Source: Acinetobacter albensis (GTDB lineage Bacteria > Pseudomonadota > Gammaproteobacteria > Pseudomonadales > Moraxellaceae). Taken from it: a stretch of DNA of 64,000 nucleotides. The translations under genes were made by a program, and so were the position numbers. Positions 1 through 8,876 of the stretch are shown here, one piece after another. The stretch's first letter is position 1. Every line of letters begins with the position of its first letter. Location of the stretch: assembly GCF_900095025.1 (NCBI RefSeq), contig NZ_FMBK01000001.1, positions 225,743 to 289,742 on the forward strand. The letters run 5' to 3'. The notes under the pieces are model-generated. The model was not told the origin of the DNA. It was given only the letters and a program-made list of their open reading frames with translations, and did no database searches.

Positions 1-350
1 GTCTAGAAAAAAAAGCGTATTATTATTCGCAATTTAATGATGGTTTCGTTCAATTAATTCAAAGTCATATTGATCATCTTCCTGACTTAACTGCTCTCAT
101 GGAATATTGGCGAGTGATAGAACGTTCTGACCCCATTATGATCGAAATTTATCAACGCCGTGATTCGATTTTACAACCGCTGATTGATAAAGCGATTGCG
201 CATAAAATATGCCGTTCGGATCTGACTCCCAAAGATTATGCCATGCTAACCGCGATTTTACGTTCTTCATTTCAAGGTTTAACAGATTATGAACAACGGG
301 CTTTAGCAAGCCGAGCAATTGATTTATTATTGAATGGTATGCGGGCTTAA
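1..350 (+). CDS. TetR/AcrR-type regulator, C-terminal part (5' end outside window)
   Basis: The frame is open from base 3 to the TAA at 348-350, with no start before it, so this is the last ~115 residues of a longer protein. The visible part is wholly helical and resembles the ligand-binding C-terminal domain of TetR-family repressors; the DNA-binding helix-turn-helix would lie upstream of the window. It ends 12 bases before a DHA2 efflux gene on the same strand. That is the common arrangement of a local repressor with the pump it controls, so regulation of the downstream efflux pair is the likely role. The family call rests on the C-terminal domain and context only. Confidence 0.6.
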   Translation, partial: LEKKAYYYSQFNDGFVQLIQSHIDHLPDLTALMEYWRVIERSDPIMIEIYQRRDSILQPLIDKAIAHKICRSDLTPKDYAMLTAILRSSFQGLTDYEQRALASRAIDLLLNGMRA

Positions 351-362
351 GCAGGGATCATC

Positions 363-2015
363 ATGGCAAAAGAACCACGTCTCCTCGAACCTGCTCCAGA
401 CTGGACACCCGAGGAACAACCCACCCTGCCTGGCTCTCCCGCAGTCATTGCTCATTCATTGCGTAAAAAAATCCTTTATTTTTTGATTGGGGTTTTCATC
501 GCAATTTCAGGTAGTTTAAGTAATGGTTTTATCACTGCTAATTTGCCACTCATTCAGGGAGAGTATGGGTTAACTCCCTCCCAAGCTGCATGGATTCCTG
601 CGGCTTATGTCATGGCTAACATGAGTTCGAATCTCATTTTATTTAAAGCACGCCAACAATATGGGCTGCGACTATTTTCAGAAATTGGTCTAGTGCTTTT
701 TATTCTTGTTTTAATGTTGCATCTGTTTGTACATAATTTTGAAATGGCATTATTTGTTCGCTTAATCAGTGGAATGGTGGCTGCGCCCTTAAGTTCATTG
801 GGTATGTATTATATTATGCAGGCTTTTACACGTGCCAATTTTGGTCGTGGTATTTATCTTGCATTTGGTTTTCAACAACTCGGGATGCCACTCGCATGGG
901 TTATTTCTCCAGCCTTAGTCGATGTAGATGATTGGGCTGTGCTTTATACTTTTGAACTCGGCTTGGCACTTTGTTGTCTTGCAATGGTGGTTTCACTTAA
1001 ATTGCCTCGTAGTTTAAGAATAGCTACCTTTGAAAAACAAGATTTTTTCACTTTTTTCTTACTGGCGCCCGGTTTTGCTCTGCTCTGTATTGTACTGACA
1101 CAAGGGCCTATTTTATGGTGGTTGAATACAGAGTGGCTCGCCTATGCCTTGATTGCTGGATTTGTACTCATTGTAATTGGCTTAACCTACGAGAATTTTC
1201 GTGCTAATCCCCTGATCATGACACGCTGGCTAGGTACCTCATCTACTGTTCGTTTTATTATTGGCGCACTTGCCATCCGCTTTTTAATGTCAGAACAAAG
1301 TTACGCTGCGGTAAACTTCCTCAAAACCATGGGAATGGGACCAGACCAATTTGTATCCTTCTATTTAGTCATTGCTATCGGGATTATTTCAGGAACTATT
1401 TTTAGTACCGTTACTTTTTCTAAGGAACGAATTAGCTGGCATCTGGTTTTAGCTGTGGTACTGGTTTTGATCGCCTGTGGTCTAGATTTACATTTAACCA
1501 GTGACGTTCGGCCAGCCAATTTTTATCCGAGTCAGTTTTTAGTGGGTTTTGCCAGTGGTGTATTTATTGGGCCTTTACTTTTAACGGGCTTTATTAATGC
1601 CTTACAGAAAGGCCCTTCTTATGTACTCACTTTTATTGTGCTGTTTTCTGCGACCCAAACTTTCGGCGGTTTACTCGGTAATGCTTTTTTTTCTAGCTAT
1701 CAATATATGAGAACTCAAAATCACCGTATCGAAATTATCAGCAAACTGCCACAAAACAGCCCTTTGCTTACTCAACAGCTTGCAGTCTATCAACACAATG
1801 CAACAACCTACACTTTAGACCCCGTATTACAACAAAATCAGGCCTTACGCAGCTTAAATCAGACAGTAAATCGTGAAGCCCAAGTACGTGCATATAATGA
1901 TGTTATTGCATTGAACGGCATTTTTGCCCTGTTACTTTTGCTTTGGGGCAGCTTTAATATTCTAAAAAGTCAATACTTGTTGCGAAAACAACCATTCAGC
2001 TCAGATACATCCTAA
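363..2015 (+). CDS. DHA2-family MFS efflux transporter (EmrB-like)
   Basis: A 550-residue inner-membrane protein with about 14 hydrophobic segments, the size and topology of the DHA2 drug:H+ antiporters. The N-terminal ~35 residues are polar and cytoplasmic. Helix 1 begins near residue 37 and is followed by the loop SNGFITANLPLIQGEYGL, typical of EmrB relatives. An unusually long polar loop precedes the last helix (about residues 455-520), as in EmrB proteins that work with a membrane fusion partner. The start is preceded by a GGGA motif. A HlyD-type adaptor follows after 67 bases, so the two probably form a pump that docks to a TolC-like outer-membrane channel encoded elsewhere. The substrate is not predictable. 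Confidence 0.88.
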   Translation: MAKEPRLLEPAPDWTPEEQPTLPGSPAVIAHSLRKKILYFLIGVFIAISGSLSNGFITANLPLIQGEYGLTPSQAAWIPAAYVMANMSSNLILFKARQQYGLRLFSEIGLVLFILVLMLHLFVHNFEMALFVRLISGMVAAPLSSLGMYYIMQAFTRANFGRGIYLAFGFQQLGMPLAWVISPALVDVDDWAVLYTFELGLALCCLAMVVSLKLPRSLRIATFEKQDFFTFFLLAPGFALLCIVLTQGPILWWLNTEWLAYALIAGFVLIVIGLTYENFRANPLIMTRWLGTSSTVRFIIGALAIRFLMSEQSYAAVNFLKTMGMGPDQFVSFYLVIAIGIISGTIFSTVTFSKERISWHLVLAVVLVLIACGLDLHLTSDVRPANFYPSQFLVGFASGVFIGPLLLTGFINALQKGPSYVLTFIVLFSATQTFGGLLGNAFFSSYQYMRTQNHRIEIISKLPQNSPLLTQQLAVYQHNATTYTLDPVLQQNQALRSLNQTVNREAQVRAYNDVIALNGIFALLLLLWGSFNILKSQYLLRKQPFSSDTS

Positions 2016-2082
2016 GATTATTTCATCTTCTCAGTCTGATTTAATTTGCCCCGTACGCTTCAATATTTTATGAGAAAATAAT

Positions 2083-3213
2083 ATGTCAAAGGATCAAGAG
2101 ACTCCAGAAAACACAGTCGATGCTGCTCAAACGCAACCCGTGGACACTTTACCTCCACCATCGAGTAAATTAATTCCAACGGCGAAGCGTACTCTCATCT
2201 TGATGTTTTTTATTTTACTGATTGGGATAAGTATTATTCTATGGGCATGGAAAATTGGGCCTTTTCAAAATGAAATAGAATCGACAGATAACAGCTATAT
2301 TAAGGGTAAAACGACTATTTTATCTTCGCAAATCAATGGATATATCAAAGATGTGCAGGTCAATGATTTTGATCATGTTAAAAAAGGTCAGGTGTTATTG
2401 CATATCGATACTACCACTTATGACCAAAATATTACTCAGGCTGAATCGGGTGTAGATCAAGCTAAAAACAATTTAGCCAATCAAGCACAAACCATTCAAC
2501 AACGTCAGGCAGATATTCTTGCAGCTCAAGCCAAAGTCGAACAGACTCAAGCAGCTTACGCACTTTCTTCGACACAATTAAAACGTTATCAGCAATTATC
2601 GAATAGCGGTGCAGTTTCAAAAGCTGAACAAGACCAAGCCGCAGCAGATGTAAAAAATAATTTAGCCTTAGTTAAACAGGCAGAGGCAAATGTTTTGGTG
2701 GCCAAGGAGGCGCTGAAAACTGCGGAAGTGGCGAAAAAAGGTTTAAATGCTCAAATCACAAGTGCCCAAGCAAAACTCGACCAAGCCATGACGACTAAGG
2801 ACTATAGTGTAATTACAGCCCCCATGGATGGTCAGCTTGGAGAGGTTACTCCTCGAGTGGGACAATATGTTGCTGCTGGTACACAATTAATGTATCTCAT
2901 TCCTGCAAAAACATGGGTCATTGCAAACTTTAAAGAAACTCAAATTACTGATATGCATATTGGTCAAAAAGCATGGTTTCATGTGGATGCAATGGGGAAA
3001 CAAAAATTTACAGGGAAAGTGGAGGAGATTTCTCCTGCCGCAGGCTCTGAATTTAGTGTTCTTAAACCTGACAATACTACAGGTAATTTTACCAAAGTAG
3101 TGCAACGCATTTCAGTGCGTATCGCGATTGATTCAAATCAACAAGGAATCGAACGTTTACGACCAGGCATGTCGGTAGTGACTTCTGTGGATACTCAATC
3201 TGATGTTAAATAA
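2083..3213 (+). CDS. HlyD/EmrA-family membrane fusion protein
   Basis: A 376-residue periplasmic adaptor. A short polar N-terminus is followed by one membrane anchor at about 37-56. A split biotinyl-lipoyl domain starts near residue 74 (SSQINGYIKDVQVNDFDHV). A long alanine/glutamine-rich coiled coil spans about 115-235, and the second lipoyl half and beta-barrel follow (ITAPMDGQLGEV near 245). The length and order match EmrA. It sits directly after the DHA2 transporter and presumably links that pump to an outer-membrane factor. No terminator is seen between the two genes, so cotranscription is likely. Confidence 0.88.
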   Translation: MSKDQETPENTVDAAQTQPVDTLPPPSSKLIPTAKRTLILMFFILLIGISIILWAWKIGPFQNEIESTDNSYIKGKTTILSSQINGYIKDVQVNDFDHVKKGQVLLHIDTTTYDQNITQAESGVDQAKNNLANQAQTIQQRQADILAAQAKVEQTQAAYALSSTQLKRYQQLSNSGAVSKAEQDQAAADVKNNLALVKQAEANVLVAKEALKTAEVAKKGLNAQITSAQAKLDQAMTTKDYSVITAPMDGQLGEVTPRVGQYVAAGTQLMYLIPAKTWVIANFKETQITDMHIGQKAWFHVDAMGKQKFTGKVEEISPAAGSEFSVLKPDNTTGNFTKVVQRISVRIAIDSNQQGIERLRPGMSVVTSVDTQSDVK

Positions 3214-3222
3214 TCAAAATTT

Positions 3223-4149
3223 ATGGATATTGCTTTTGGAAACAATAGTCCGATGAATCATTCAGCCATCTTTGACCAAATTGCACAATCTGTGACTTAT
3301 CAAAAGTTGAATCTTAGTAGTCAACTTACAGTGACAGTTAAGCGCTTAGACCAGATTCATCCCTATATTTCAGGCAATAAATTTTTTAAATTAAAATACA
3401 ATTTCAGTGCAGCACACCATCTAGGTTTAAATAAAGTCCTGACTTTCGGGGGGGCTTATTCCAATCATATTGCTGCCACCGCTTATGCGGCTCATTTATT
3501 GGGAATTGAAAGTGTTGGAATCATTCGCGGTGAAGAACTTGCTCATCAGCCACTCAATCATACGCTCAACCTTGCAGCTGAATTGGGGATGCAACTGCAT
3601 TTTGTGTCTCGTGAACAATATCGGCAAAGAGATCAACCTGAGTATCTAACAGCGTTAACACAACAATTTCCTGAATATTTTATTATTCCTGAAGGTGGAA
3701 CCAATGCACTTGCGATCCAAGGGTGCAAAGAGATCCTCTCTCATGAAGATGTACAAAATTATGATGTGATTTGCTGTGCAGTTGGCACAGGCGGCACAAT
3801 TTCTGGGCTCATTGAAGCCAGTTCAGCACAGCAAACGATTTTAGGATTTTCTGCCTTAAAAGGCGATTTTTTAAAACGTGATATCCATAAATGGACGCAG
3901 AAAACAAACTGGCAACTGACCGATGCTTATTGCGGTGCAGGTTATGCAAAAACCACACCCGAACTCTTAAAATTTATGCAGTCTTTTGAGATAGAGCATG
4001 CTATACCCCTTGAACAAGTGTATACCGCTAAAATGATGAAGGGCATATTGGATTTGATTCAACATCATTATTTTCCGCAAGGTTCACGTATTTTGGTTAT
4101 ACATACAGGCGGATTACAAGGACGTACGAATCACAGAGATCAAACCTGA
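3223..4149 (+). CDS. ACC deaminase / D-cysteine desulfhydrase-family PLP enzyme
   Basis: A fold-type II PLP-dependent enzyme of 308 residues. The segment GNKFFKLKYN at 51-60 carries the PLP-binding lysine region. GGAYSNH follows at about 75-81, and the glycine loop AVGTGGTISG that binds the PLP phosphate lies near 187. This combination is characteristic of the 1-aminocyclopropane-1-carboxylate deaminase/D-cysteine desulfhydrase family. Motifs alone do not separate the two reactions, and many proteobacterial members of this length are simply annotated as the family. The first ATG has no visible Shine-Dalgarno sequence; the ATG at 3253 has GGAAA about 11 bases upstream and may be the true start. 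Confidence 0.8.
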   Translation: MDIAFGNNSPMNHSAIFDQIAQSVTYQKLNLSSQLTVTVKRLDQIHPYISGNKFFKLKYNFSAAHHLGLNKVLTFGGAYSNHIAATAYAAHLLGIESVGIIRGEELAHQPLNHTLNLAAELGMQLHFVSREQYRQRDQPEYLTALTQQFPEYFIIPEGGTNALAIQGCKEILSHEDVQNYDVICCAVGTGGTISGLIEASSAQQTILGFSALKGDFLKRDIHKWTQKTNWQLTDAYCGAGYAKTTPELLKFMQSFEIEHAIPLEQVYTAKMMKGILDLIQHHYFPQGSRILVIHTGGLQGRTNHRDQT

Positions 4150-4192
4150 AATTGAGTGTAAAATTGTCTATAATGCCCTGCTTTTATCTCCC

Positions 4193-5404
4193 ATGAGTTT
4201 GTCCATGTCTACAAATCAGTATGATGTCATTGTTTTAGGTGCAGGTGCATCAGGTTTGATGTTGGCATATATGGCAGCCCAACGTGGGCGTAAAGTTTTG
4301 GTCATGGAAAAAGCCAATAAGGTCGGTAAAAAAATTCTCATGTCTGGTGGTGGAAAATGTAATTTCACCAACCTGTATGTCGAACCTGAAAACTTTATTT
4401 CTCATAATCCCCATTTTGTCATTTCCGCTTTAACACGTTATACCAATTGGGATTTTATTGGTTTAGTGTGCGAACACGGCATAGAATATGAAGAACGTAA
4501 ACATGGCCAGCTTTTTACCTTAAATGGTGCCAAAGAAATTTTGGCGATGCTCTTGGCTGAATGTGAGAAAACAGGCTTAGTTGATATTAAGACCAGTTGT
4601 GAAGTCAAGAATGTCAGCACTCTAGATGATTCAAATTTTCAAGTGTCCACTTCGATGGGTGATTTCCAATCAAAATCTGTCGTGGTCGCAACAGGTGGCT
4701 TATCTATTCCAACATTGGGCGGATCAGGAATTGGATATGAAATTGCCAAACAGTTTGGACATCATATTTATCCAACGCGTGCAGGCCTAGTGCCTTTTAC
4801 TTTTTCAGATCAATTTAAAGAAGTCACCACTCGTTTAAGTGGCAATGCCGTAGATGCGACTTTATCCAATGATTTAAATAGCTTTACTGAAGCTTTGCTG
4901 TTTACACATCGAGGTTTAAGTGGCCCAAGTTCATTGCAACTTTCCAATTATTGGCAAGTCGGCGAGCGTTTTAATATTAATTTTCTGCCTTCTCTTGATC
5001 TCATTGATTTATTAAAAGCAAAAAAAATCAGTCAACCCAAAGTGCTGTTACGTACTTTACTCACTGAATATTTACCTAAAAGTGTAGTTTTAGAATTACA
5101 GACCCTCGTTTGGGCGGAATTTGCAGATATAGCCATCGGTAATTTAAGCGATGAAAAGCTTGAACACATTGCACAACGTTTACATCATTTTGAAGTAAAA
5201 CCTTCAGGAACTGAAGGTTATCGTACAGCAGAAGTGACCTTAGGCGGTGTTGATACCACTGAAGTATCGTCAAAGACCATGGAAAGTAAAAAGCAACAAG
5301 GTTTATATTTTATTGGTGAAATACTCGATGTTTCCGGACATCTAGGCGGATTTAATTTTCAATGGGCATGGGCATCGGCACATGCTGCTTCACACTATGT
5401 TTAA
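4193..5404 (+). CDS. HI0933/YhiN (BaiN)-family FAD-dependent oxidoreductase
   Basis: A 403-residue flavoprotein. The N-terminal dinucleotide-binding motif is GAGASGLMLAYMAAQRG (about 16-32). It is followed by the family-specific GGGKCNFTN (about 55-63), ATGGLSIPTLGGSG near 165 and the C-terminal block GEILDVSGHLGGFNFQWAWASAHAA that closes the FAD site. This set defines the HI0933/YhiN family, some members of which (BaiN) reduce bile-acid enoyl intermediates; the physiological substrate in Acinetobacter is unknown. An in-frame ATG four codons downstream (4205) is an alternative start. A terminator hairpin follows at 5444. Confidence 0.85.
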   Translation: MSLSMSTNQYDVIVLGAGASGLMLAYMAAQRGRKVLVMEKANKVGKKILMSGGGKCNFTNLYVEPENFISHNPHFVISALTRYTNWDFIGLVCEHGIEYEERKHGQLFTLNGAKEILAMLLAECEKTGLVDIKTSCEVKNVSTLDDSNFQVSTSMGDFQSKSVVVATGGLSIPTLGGSGIGYEIAKQFGHHIYPTRAGLVPFTFSDQFKEVTTRLSGNAVDATLSNDLNSFTEALLFTHRGLSGPSSLQLSNYWQVGERFNINFLPSLDLIDLLKAKKISQPKVLLRTLLTEYLPKSVVLELQTLVWAEFADIAIGNLSDEKLEHIAQRLHHFEVKPSGTEGYRTAEVTLGGVDTTEVSSKTMESKKQQGLYFIGEILDVSGHLGGFNFQWAWASAHAASHYV

Positions 5405-5443
5405 TTATCAACAGTAATAGAATGCCTAGATTCTAAATCCACA

Positions 5444-5482
5444 TAGGGCGTCTACAAGATGTAATTCGCCCTAGTCATTTTT
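5444..5482 (+). terminator. Rho-independent terminator after the YhiN-type gene
   Basis: Perfect 7-bp arms TAGGGCG (5444-5450) and CGCCCTA (5467-5473) are followed by a T-rich run at 5477-5482. It lies 40 bases after the plus-strand stop codon. Confidence 0.6.
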
Positions 5483-5597
5483 TAAAACAGGTCATGCTAT
5501 TTGACATTTCCTTAAAATCTACCGCCTTGAAACCACAGCGCTATATTTTTAAAACAAAGCCTCTACATGACTATAAACAAAATATATTTAATAACAT

Positions 5598-5774
5598 TTA
5601 ATGTTTTGAACTTTCATCGACAGGTGCTTGATCTGTTAAAGAATCATGAGGTTCAGCTTCATTTTTTTGCTTGGATTTACCAAACACAAACTTATAGGCA
5701 CTAATAAAAAATCCTGCAGTAATGCCAGCAATCACAATAGGAGCTAAAAACTTATTGGGTTGTTTTTTTGCCAT
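5598..5774 (-). CDS. Small single-pass membrane protein, 58 residues
   Basis: I chose the ATG at 5774 because AGGTG lies six bases upstream; an in-frame GTG three codons earlier overlaps that Shine-Dalgarno sequence and is unlikely. The protein has a basic N-terminus (MAKKQPNK), one hydrophobic helix at about 9-30 and a charged, acidic cytoplasmic or periplasmic tail. I do not recognise a family. It lies downstream of the CmpX-like channel gene on the same strand but is separated from it by a strong terminator, so it probably has its own promoter in the ~70-base gap or depends on readthrough. Confidence 0.6.
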   Translation of the reverse strand: MAKKQPNKFLAPIVIAGITAGFFISAYKFVFGKSKQKNEAEPHDSLTDQAPVDESSKH

Positions 5775-5791
5775 TATATTCACCTATTTTA

Positions 5792-5831
5792 TATCAAAAA
5801 AAAGATCGACCAACTCAGTGTGATCGATCTT
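5792..5831 (-). terminator. Rho-independent terminator of the mechanosensitive channel gene
   Basis: Arms AAGATCGA (5802-5809) and TCGATCTT (5824-5831) are followed on the minus strand by a run of about seven T. It starts 17 bases beyond the stop codon of the channel gene and separates it from the small membrane protein gene. Confidence 0.75.
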
Positions 5832-5847
5832 CGGTTAAAATTACAGG

Positions 5848-7542
5848 TTATTTGAGGTCATCCTGAGGACGAATATCAATATCTTTTTCCGCTTCACCTG
5901 TAGAACCATACGGATTATTGAATGGTTTATGTGTAGGATCGACATCTACTTCAGTTGGAAGCGTATCAATATGGTGATACTCATCGGTAATCACACTTGA
6001 ATCGACTTGCTCTGTCAAAGGTGCAATATCTTGCTGTACAGATGGCTCATGATGTGGATTCGGTTCTTTCGCCTTTTCTTTAGCTTTATCAATTAAATTG
6101 GTCAATACTCGTTCAGCAGGCTGACGACCACCTAGACCGAAGGCTATTGCAAAAGCAACTGCAACTGCACCTAGCGTTAAACCGAAAGCAAGGTTAACAA
6201 TTGAATCAGCGATACCCATAGCACGTAAGCCCATAGCGACCACTAAGCCCATAATCAGGATACGAACCAAATTGGCCAACCAACGTGAACTGTTGTATTC
6301 ACCGCGACCAATCACATTTGCAACCAAATTGGCTAACCAGAAACCCACCATGAAAATTACAGCACCCAATAATATATTGGCACCAAAATGGATAAACATC
6401 GAAATCAAACCACTGACTTGCTCAAATCCAAGACGGTTTGCTGCTTCTGACACTGCAAATAACATAGTGAAGAAAACAATCAGATAACCGACAATACATG
6501 AAACTTTGGTGGTTCCTAAAAAGCGTTGTACATCAAGTTTGGCAGGAATTTCATCCACACCTGTACCAGCAACAACCTCAACCACCAAATTGGCCACAAA
6601 ACGTGATACGACATAAGCCAAAATTAAAATTAGGCCTGCTGCTATAATATGGGGAATCGCATTCATAATTTCATACAACATCGCAGTCGCGGGTTGTGAA
6701 ATTGCGTCTATGCCTAAAGCTTCAAATGCAATAATTAAAGAGGTAATAATAATAATGGCAAAAATAAATGAACCAAGTACTTGCGGTAAATTAGAACTTT
6801 TAAATAAGCCAATTTTTTGCGCTTGCTGTTGTAAATTTAAACTACGAATTAATCCTTCAACAATACCACGTACAATTTTTGCCAGAATATAACCAACAAA
6901 AACAATAACACCTGCAATGAAAATATTAGGTAAGAATGAAACGACATCATTCAACATATTTTGTATTGGGAATAATAATCCGTTTAAACCTAAAATCGAA
7001 AGTACAATTGGCAAAAATAGAAGTAAAATCAACCAATAAACAATATCACTGATATTCTGGCTAATTGGACTTACACCAACATCTGCACTTAATTTTTCAT
7101 CTAATTGTGTTCGATCAAGCAGTTTTTGCAGTCCAACTTTGACCAAATTTGCGACAATCCAACCAATAAAACCGACTACAATCGCAGCTAAAAGCTGTGG
7201 AATAAACAATAAGAATTGCTGGAGCATATTACTAAAAGGTCCACTCACGCTGGTGAGATTTAAAACATTTAATGCTCCAACCACGGCAACAATCATGACT
7301 AACCAGAAAATGACACGTGAAAGAATACTTTCAACATTGGAACGATGCCCTGTTGTACTTGAGAGTTTTTGATTTGTGCCTAATTTTTGTAAAACTTTTT
7401 TAACCGCTGCCGCAAGTATGAGGGCAACAATCCAACCAATCAGTAAAATAGCAATAGCAGATAAAATAGGATGAAATTGATTCCAATAATACATGGCATC
7501 AAATTCGCCGCCTCTAGGGCCTCCAGAAAAATATTCATTCAT
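5848..7542 (-). CDS. CmpX-like mechanosensitive ion channel family protein
   Basis: A 564-residue inner-membrane protein with repeated 'conserved TM helix' units (glycine-rich segments such as LLIGWIVALILA, VVGFIGWIVANLVKVGLQKLL and VVFVGYILAKIVRGIVEGL), each followed by an amphipathic stretch. The final membrane segment (FGLTLGAVAVAFAIAFGLGGR, about 455-475) resembles the pore helix and the start of the cytoplasmic domain of MscS-type channels. The C-terminal ~90 residues are acidic and probably disordered. The architecture matches the CmpX group, small-conductance channel relatives implicated in osmotic and envelope stress. The gene stands alone, with its own terminator. Confidence 0.8.
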   Translation of the reverse strand: MNEYFSGGPRGGEFDAMYYWNQFHPILSAIAILLIGWIVALILAAAVKKVLQKLGTNQKLSSTTGHRSNVESILSRVIFWLVMIVAVVGALNVLNLTSVSGPFSNMLQQFLLFIPQLLAAIVVGFIGWIVANLVKVGLQKLLDRTQLDEKLSADVGVSPISQNISDIVYWLILLLFLPIVLSILGLNGLLFPIQNMLNDVVSFLPNIFIAGVIVFVGYILAKIVRGIVEGLIRSLNLQQQAQKIGLFKSSNLPQVLGSFIFAIIIITSLIIAFEALGIDAISQPATAMLYEIMNAIPHIIAAGLILILAYVVSRFVANLVVEVVAGTGVDEIPAKLDVQRFLGTTKVSCIVGYLIVFFTMLFAVSEAANRLGFEQVSGLISMFIHFGANILLGAVIFMVGFWLANLVANVIGRGEYNSSRWLANLVRILIMGLVVAMGLRAMGIADSIVNLAFGLTLGAVAVAFAIAFGLGGRQPAERVLTNLIDKAKEKAKEPNPHHEPSVQQDIAPLTEQVDSSVITDEYHHIDTLPTEVDVDPTHKPFNNPYGSTGEAEKDIDIRPQDDLK

Positions 7543-7716
7543 ATTGTCATTTCCTTTTGTTATTACTTATTGAAGTTCTGTAGCGTGCGTAATAGTCGCA
7601 CTGTTATGTGAAGTGACCTAAATTCTCGATTATGTTATGAACAACCTTAGATTTAGTATGTTTCTTATTCAAGACAAATCAGCATAAATACAACAAAAGC
7701 GCACATCAGATTGCAC

Positions 7717-7746
7717 AAAGCCCCCATCTTTTCAGATCGGGGCTTA
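7717..7746 (-). terminator. Rho-independent terminator of the 110-residue membrane protein gene
   Basis: An inverted repeat built on AAGCCCC and GGGGCTT with a T/C-rich loop lies about 20 bases after the minus-strand stop. The T-run after it is short. Confidence 0.6.
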
Positions 7747-7767
7747 AGGTATCATTTTATAAGATGA

Positions 7768-8100
7768 TTAGTTGGCTGAACGGCCTACGCCAACATTGTC
7801 AGCTGCATCTTTAATCGCATCACTTTCATTTGCTTCTGTAGCGGTATCCACACCCGTTGCCACGGCTTCATTTTCTGGAGTTGCAGTCGTGCTGTTATTT
7901 GGAGTTGCGGGTTGAGCTGATGGATTGGGATGGCCAGGAGGTGCATCTTTAACATCAGGTTTAGGGTCTGCAAACATGTACGCCAGTAACGCGAGTAAGA
8001 AAACACCCACCAAAATTAAAATATAAACAGGTAAACGTTTCTTTTGATTCTTTTCTTCTGCACTGGTGACATGAGGTGGTTTATTAAAATCATGTGTCAT
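7768..8100 (-). CDS. Hypothetical membrane-anchored protein, 110 residues
   Basis: The start is placed at the ATG at 8100 because AGAGGGG lies about eight bases upstream. The longer frame upstream encodes an unrelated hydrophobic stretch without a ribosome-binding site. The protein has a charged N-terminal tail, one hydrophobic helix at about 27-44 (LPVYILILVGVFLLALLAYMF) and a proline/threonine/alanine-rich, probably extracytoplasmic tail. I do not recognise a family; similar low-complexity anchored proteins are common in Acinetobacter envelopes. It is monocistronic, with a terminator 20 bases downstream. Confidence 0.65.
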   Translation of the reverse strand: MTHDFNKPPHVTSAEEKNQKKRLPVYILILVGVFLLALLAYMFADPKPDVKDAPPGHPNPSAQPATPNNSTTATPENEAVATGVDTATEANESDAIKDAADNVGVGRSAN

Positions 8101-8385
8101 GTTTATATCCCCTCTAATTTCTAAATAAGTATATTGACTTATAAACTGTAGCAAATGCACTAACAGCATTGTGTATAAATGCATAGCAACATGGTGAAAA
8201 CATGTAAACTTTTCCTATACTTTTTCAAGCTAAATTCTTATTCAGATGAACATTCATCACCGCATCTTTTTCCAGATAATGTTAAATTACCCTTTTACCT
8301 CATTAAAGCTTAATCCAGCTTTAAGTGCTGAAAACTCTAAAATGAGCTATAATTGTGCACCTTGTTTTTCCTGCTGCTTAAGTTT

Positions 8386-8808
8386 ATGGCGTATCGTCAA
8401 CAATCTGTAACGCTTGATCTGGACACAGACGTGACTCATCAATGTTGTTTACATTCCACACGCGATGAACATCTCATTGGTATTATTGAATTTAATAAAC
8501 CAAGTTATGTGCTGAAATGGGGTGATTTAGAATATTTTCGACGTCGTACTGAAGAATTTTCAGTCATGCCCTTCCCTGAGTGCATCAATGCCATGGTGAT
8601 TGATATTCGAAATATTGCACCCTTCTTAGACAATGAAGTTCCTATTATTCCTTGGCGTTTATTAGAAGAGGAATGTCCAATTCGTCTAGTGGTACCGCAA
8701 GATCGTTTGGAACATTATTCAGGTTTGTTTGAACCGACGTGGCTCACCAGTGATGTTGAAACCGCTATTCAAGAAATTCGTGAATATATCGATATGTTTG
8801 TCCATTAA
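8386..8808 (+). CDS. Conserved hypothetical cytoplasmic protein, 140 residues
   Basis: The start is the ATG at 8386 (MAYRQQ). A GTG-initiated extension of 11 residues from 8353 is possible but encodes a hydrophobic stretch unlike the rest. The protein is soluble and acidic, with alternating strands and helices and no cysteine or nucleotide motif that I recognise. The central part (YVLKWGDLEYFRRRTEEF) and the ending IREYIDMFVH suggest a compact alpha/beta domain. No function can be assigned. It is followed by a terminator. Confidence 0.65.
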   Translation: MAYRQQSVTLDLDTDVTHQCCLHSTRDEHLIGIIEFNKPSYVLKWGDLEYFRRRTEEFSVMPFPECINAMVIDIRNIAPFLDNEVPIIPWRLLEEECPIRLVVPQDRLEHYSGLFEPTWLTSDVETAIQEIREYIDMFVH

Positions 8809-8836
8809 AAGGAAAGAATACCTTTCCTTTTACCTT
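8807..8836 (+). terminator. Terminator after the 140-residue hypothetical gene
   Basis: Ten-base perfect arms AAAAGGAAAG (8807-8816) and CTTTCCTTTT (8822-8831) overlap the stop codon region. The stem is AT-rich and the T-run is short, so termination may be weak or bidirectional with fpr. Confidence 0.5.
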
Positions 8837-8876
8837 AAGTTTTAAAAAGTTTAACTTGCCTATTTTGTCCTTAGTT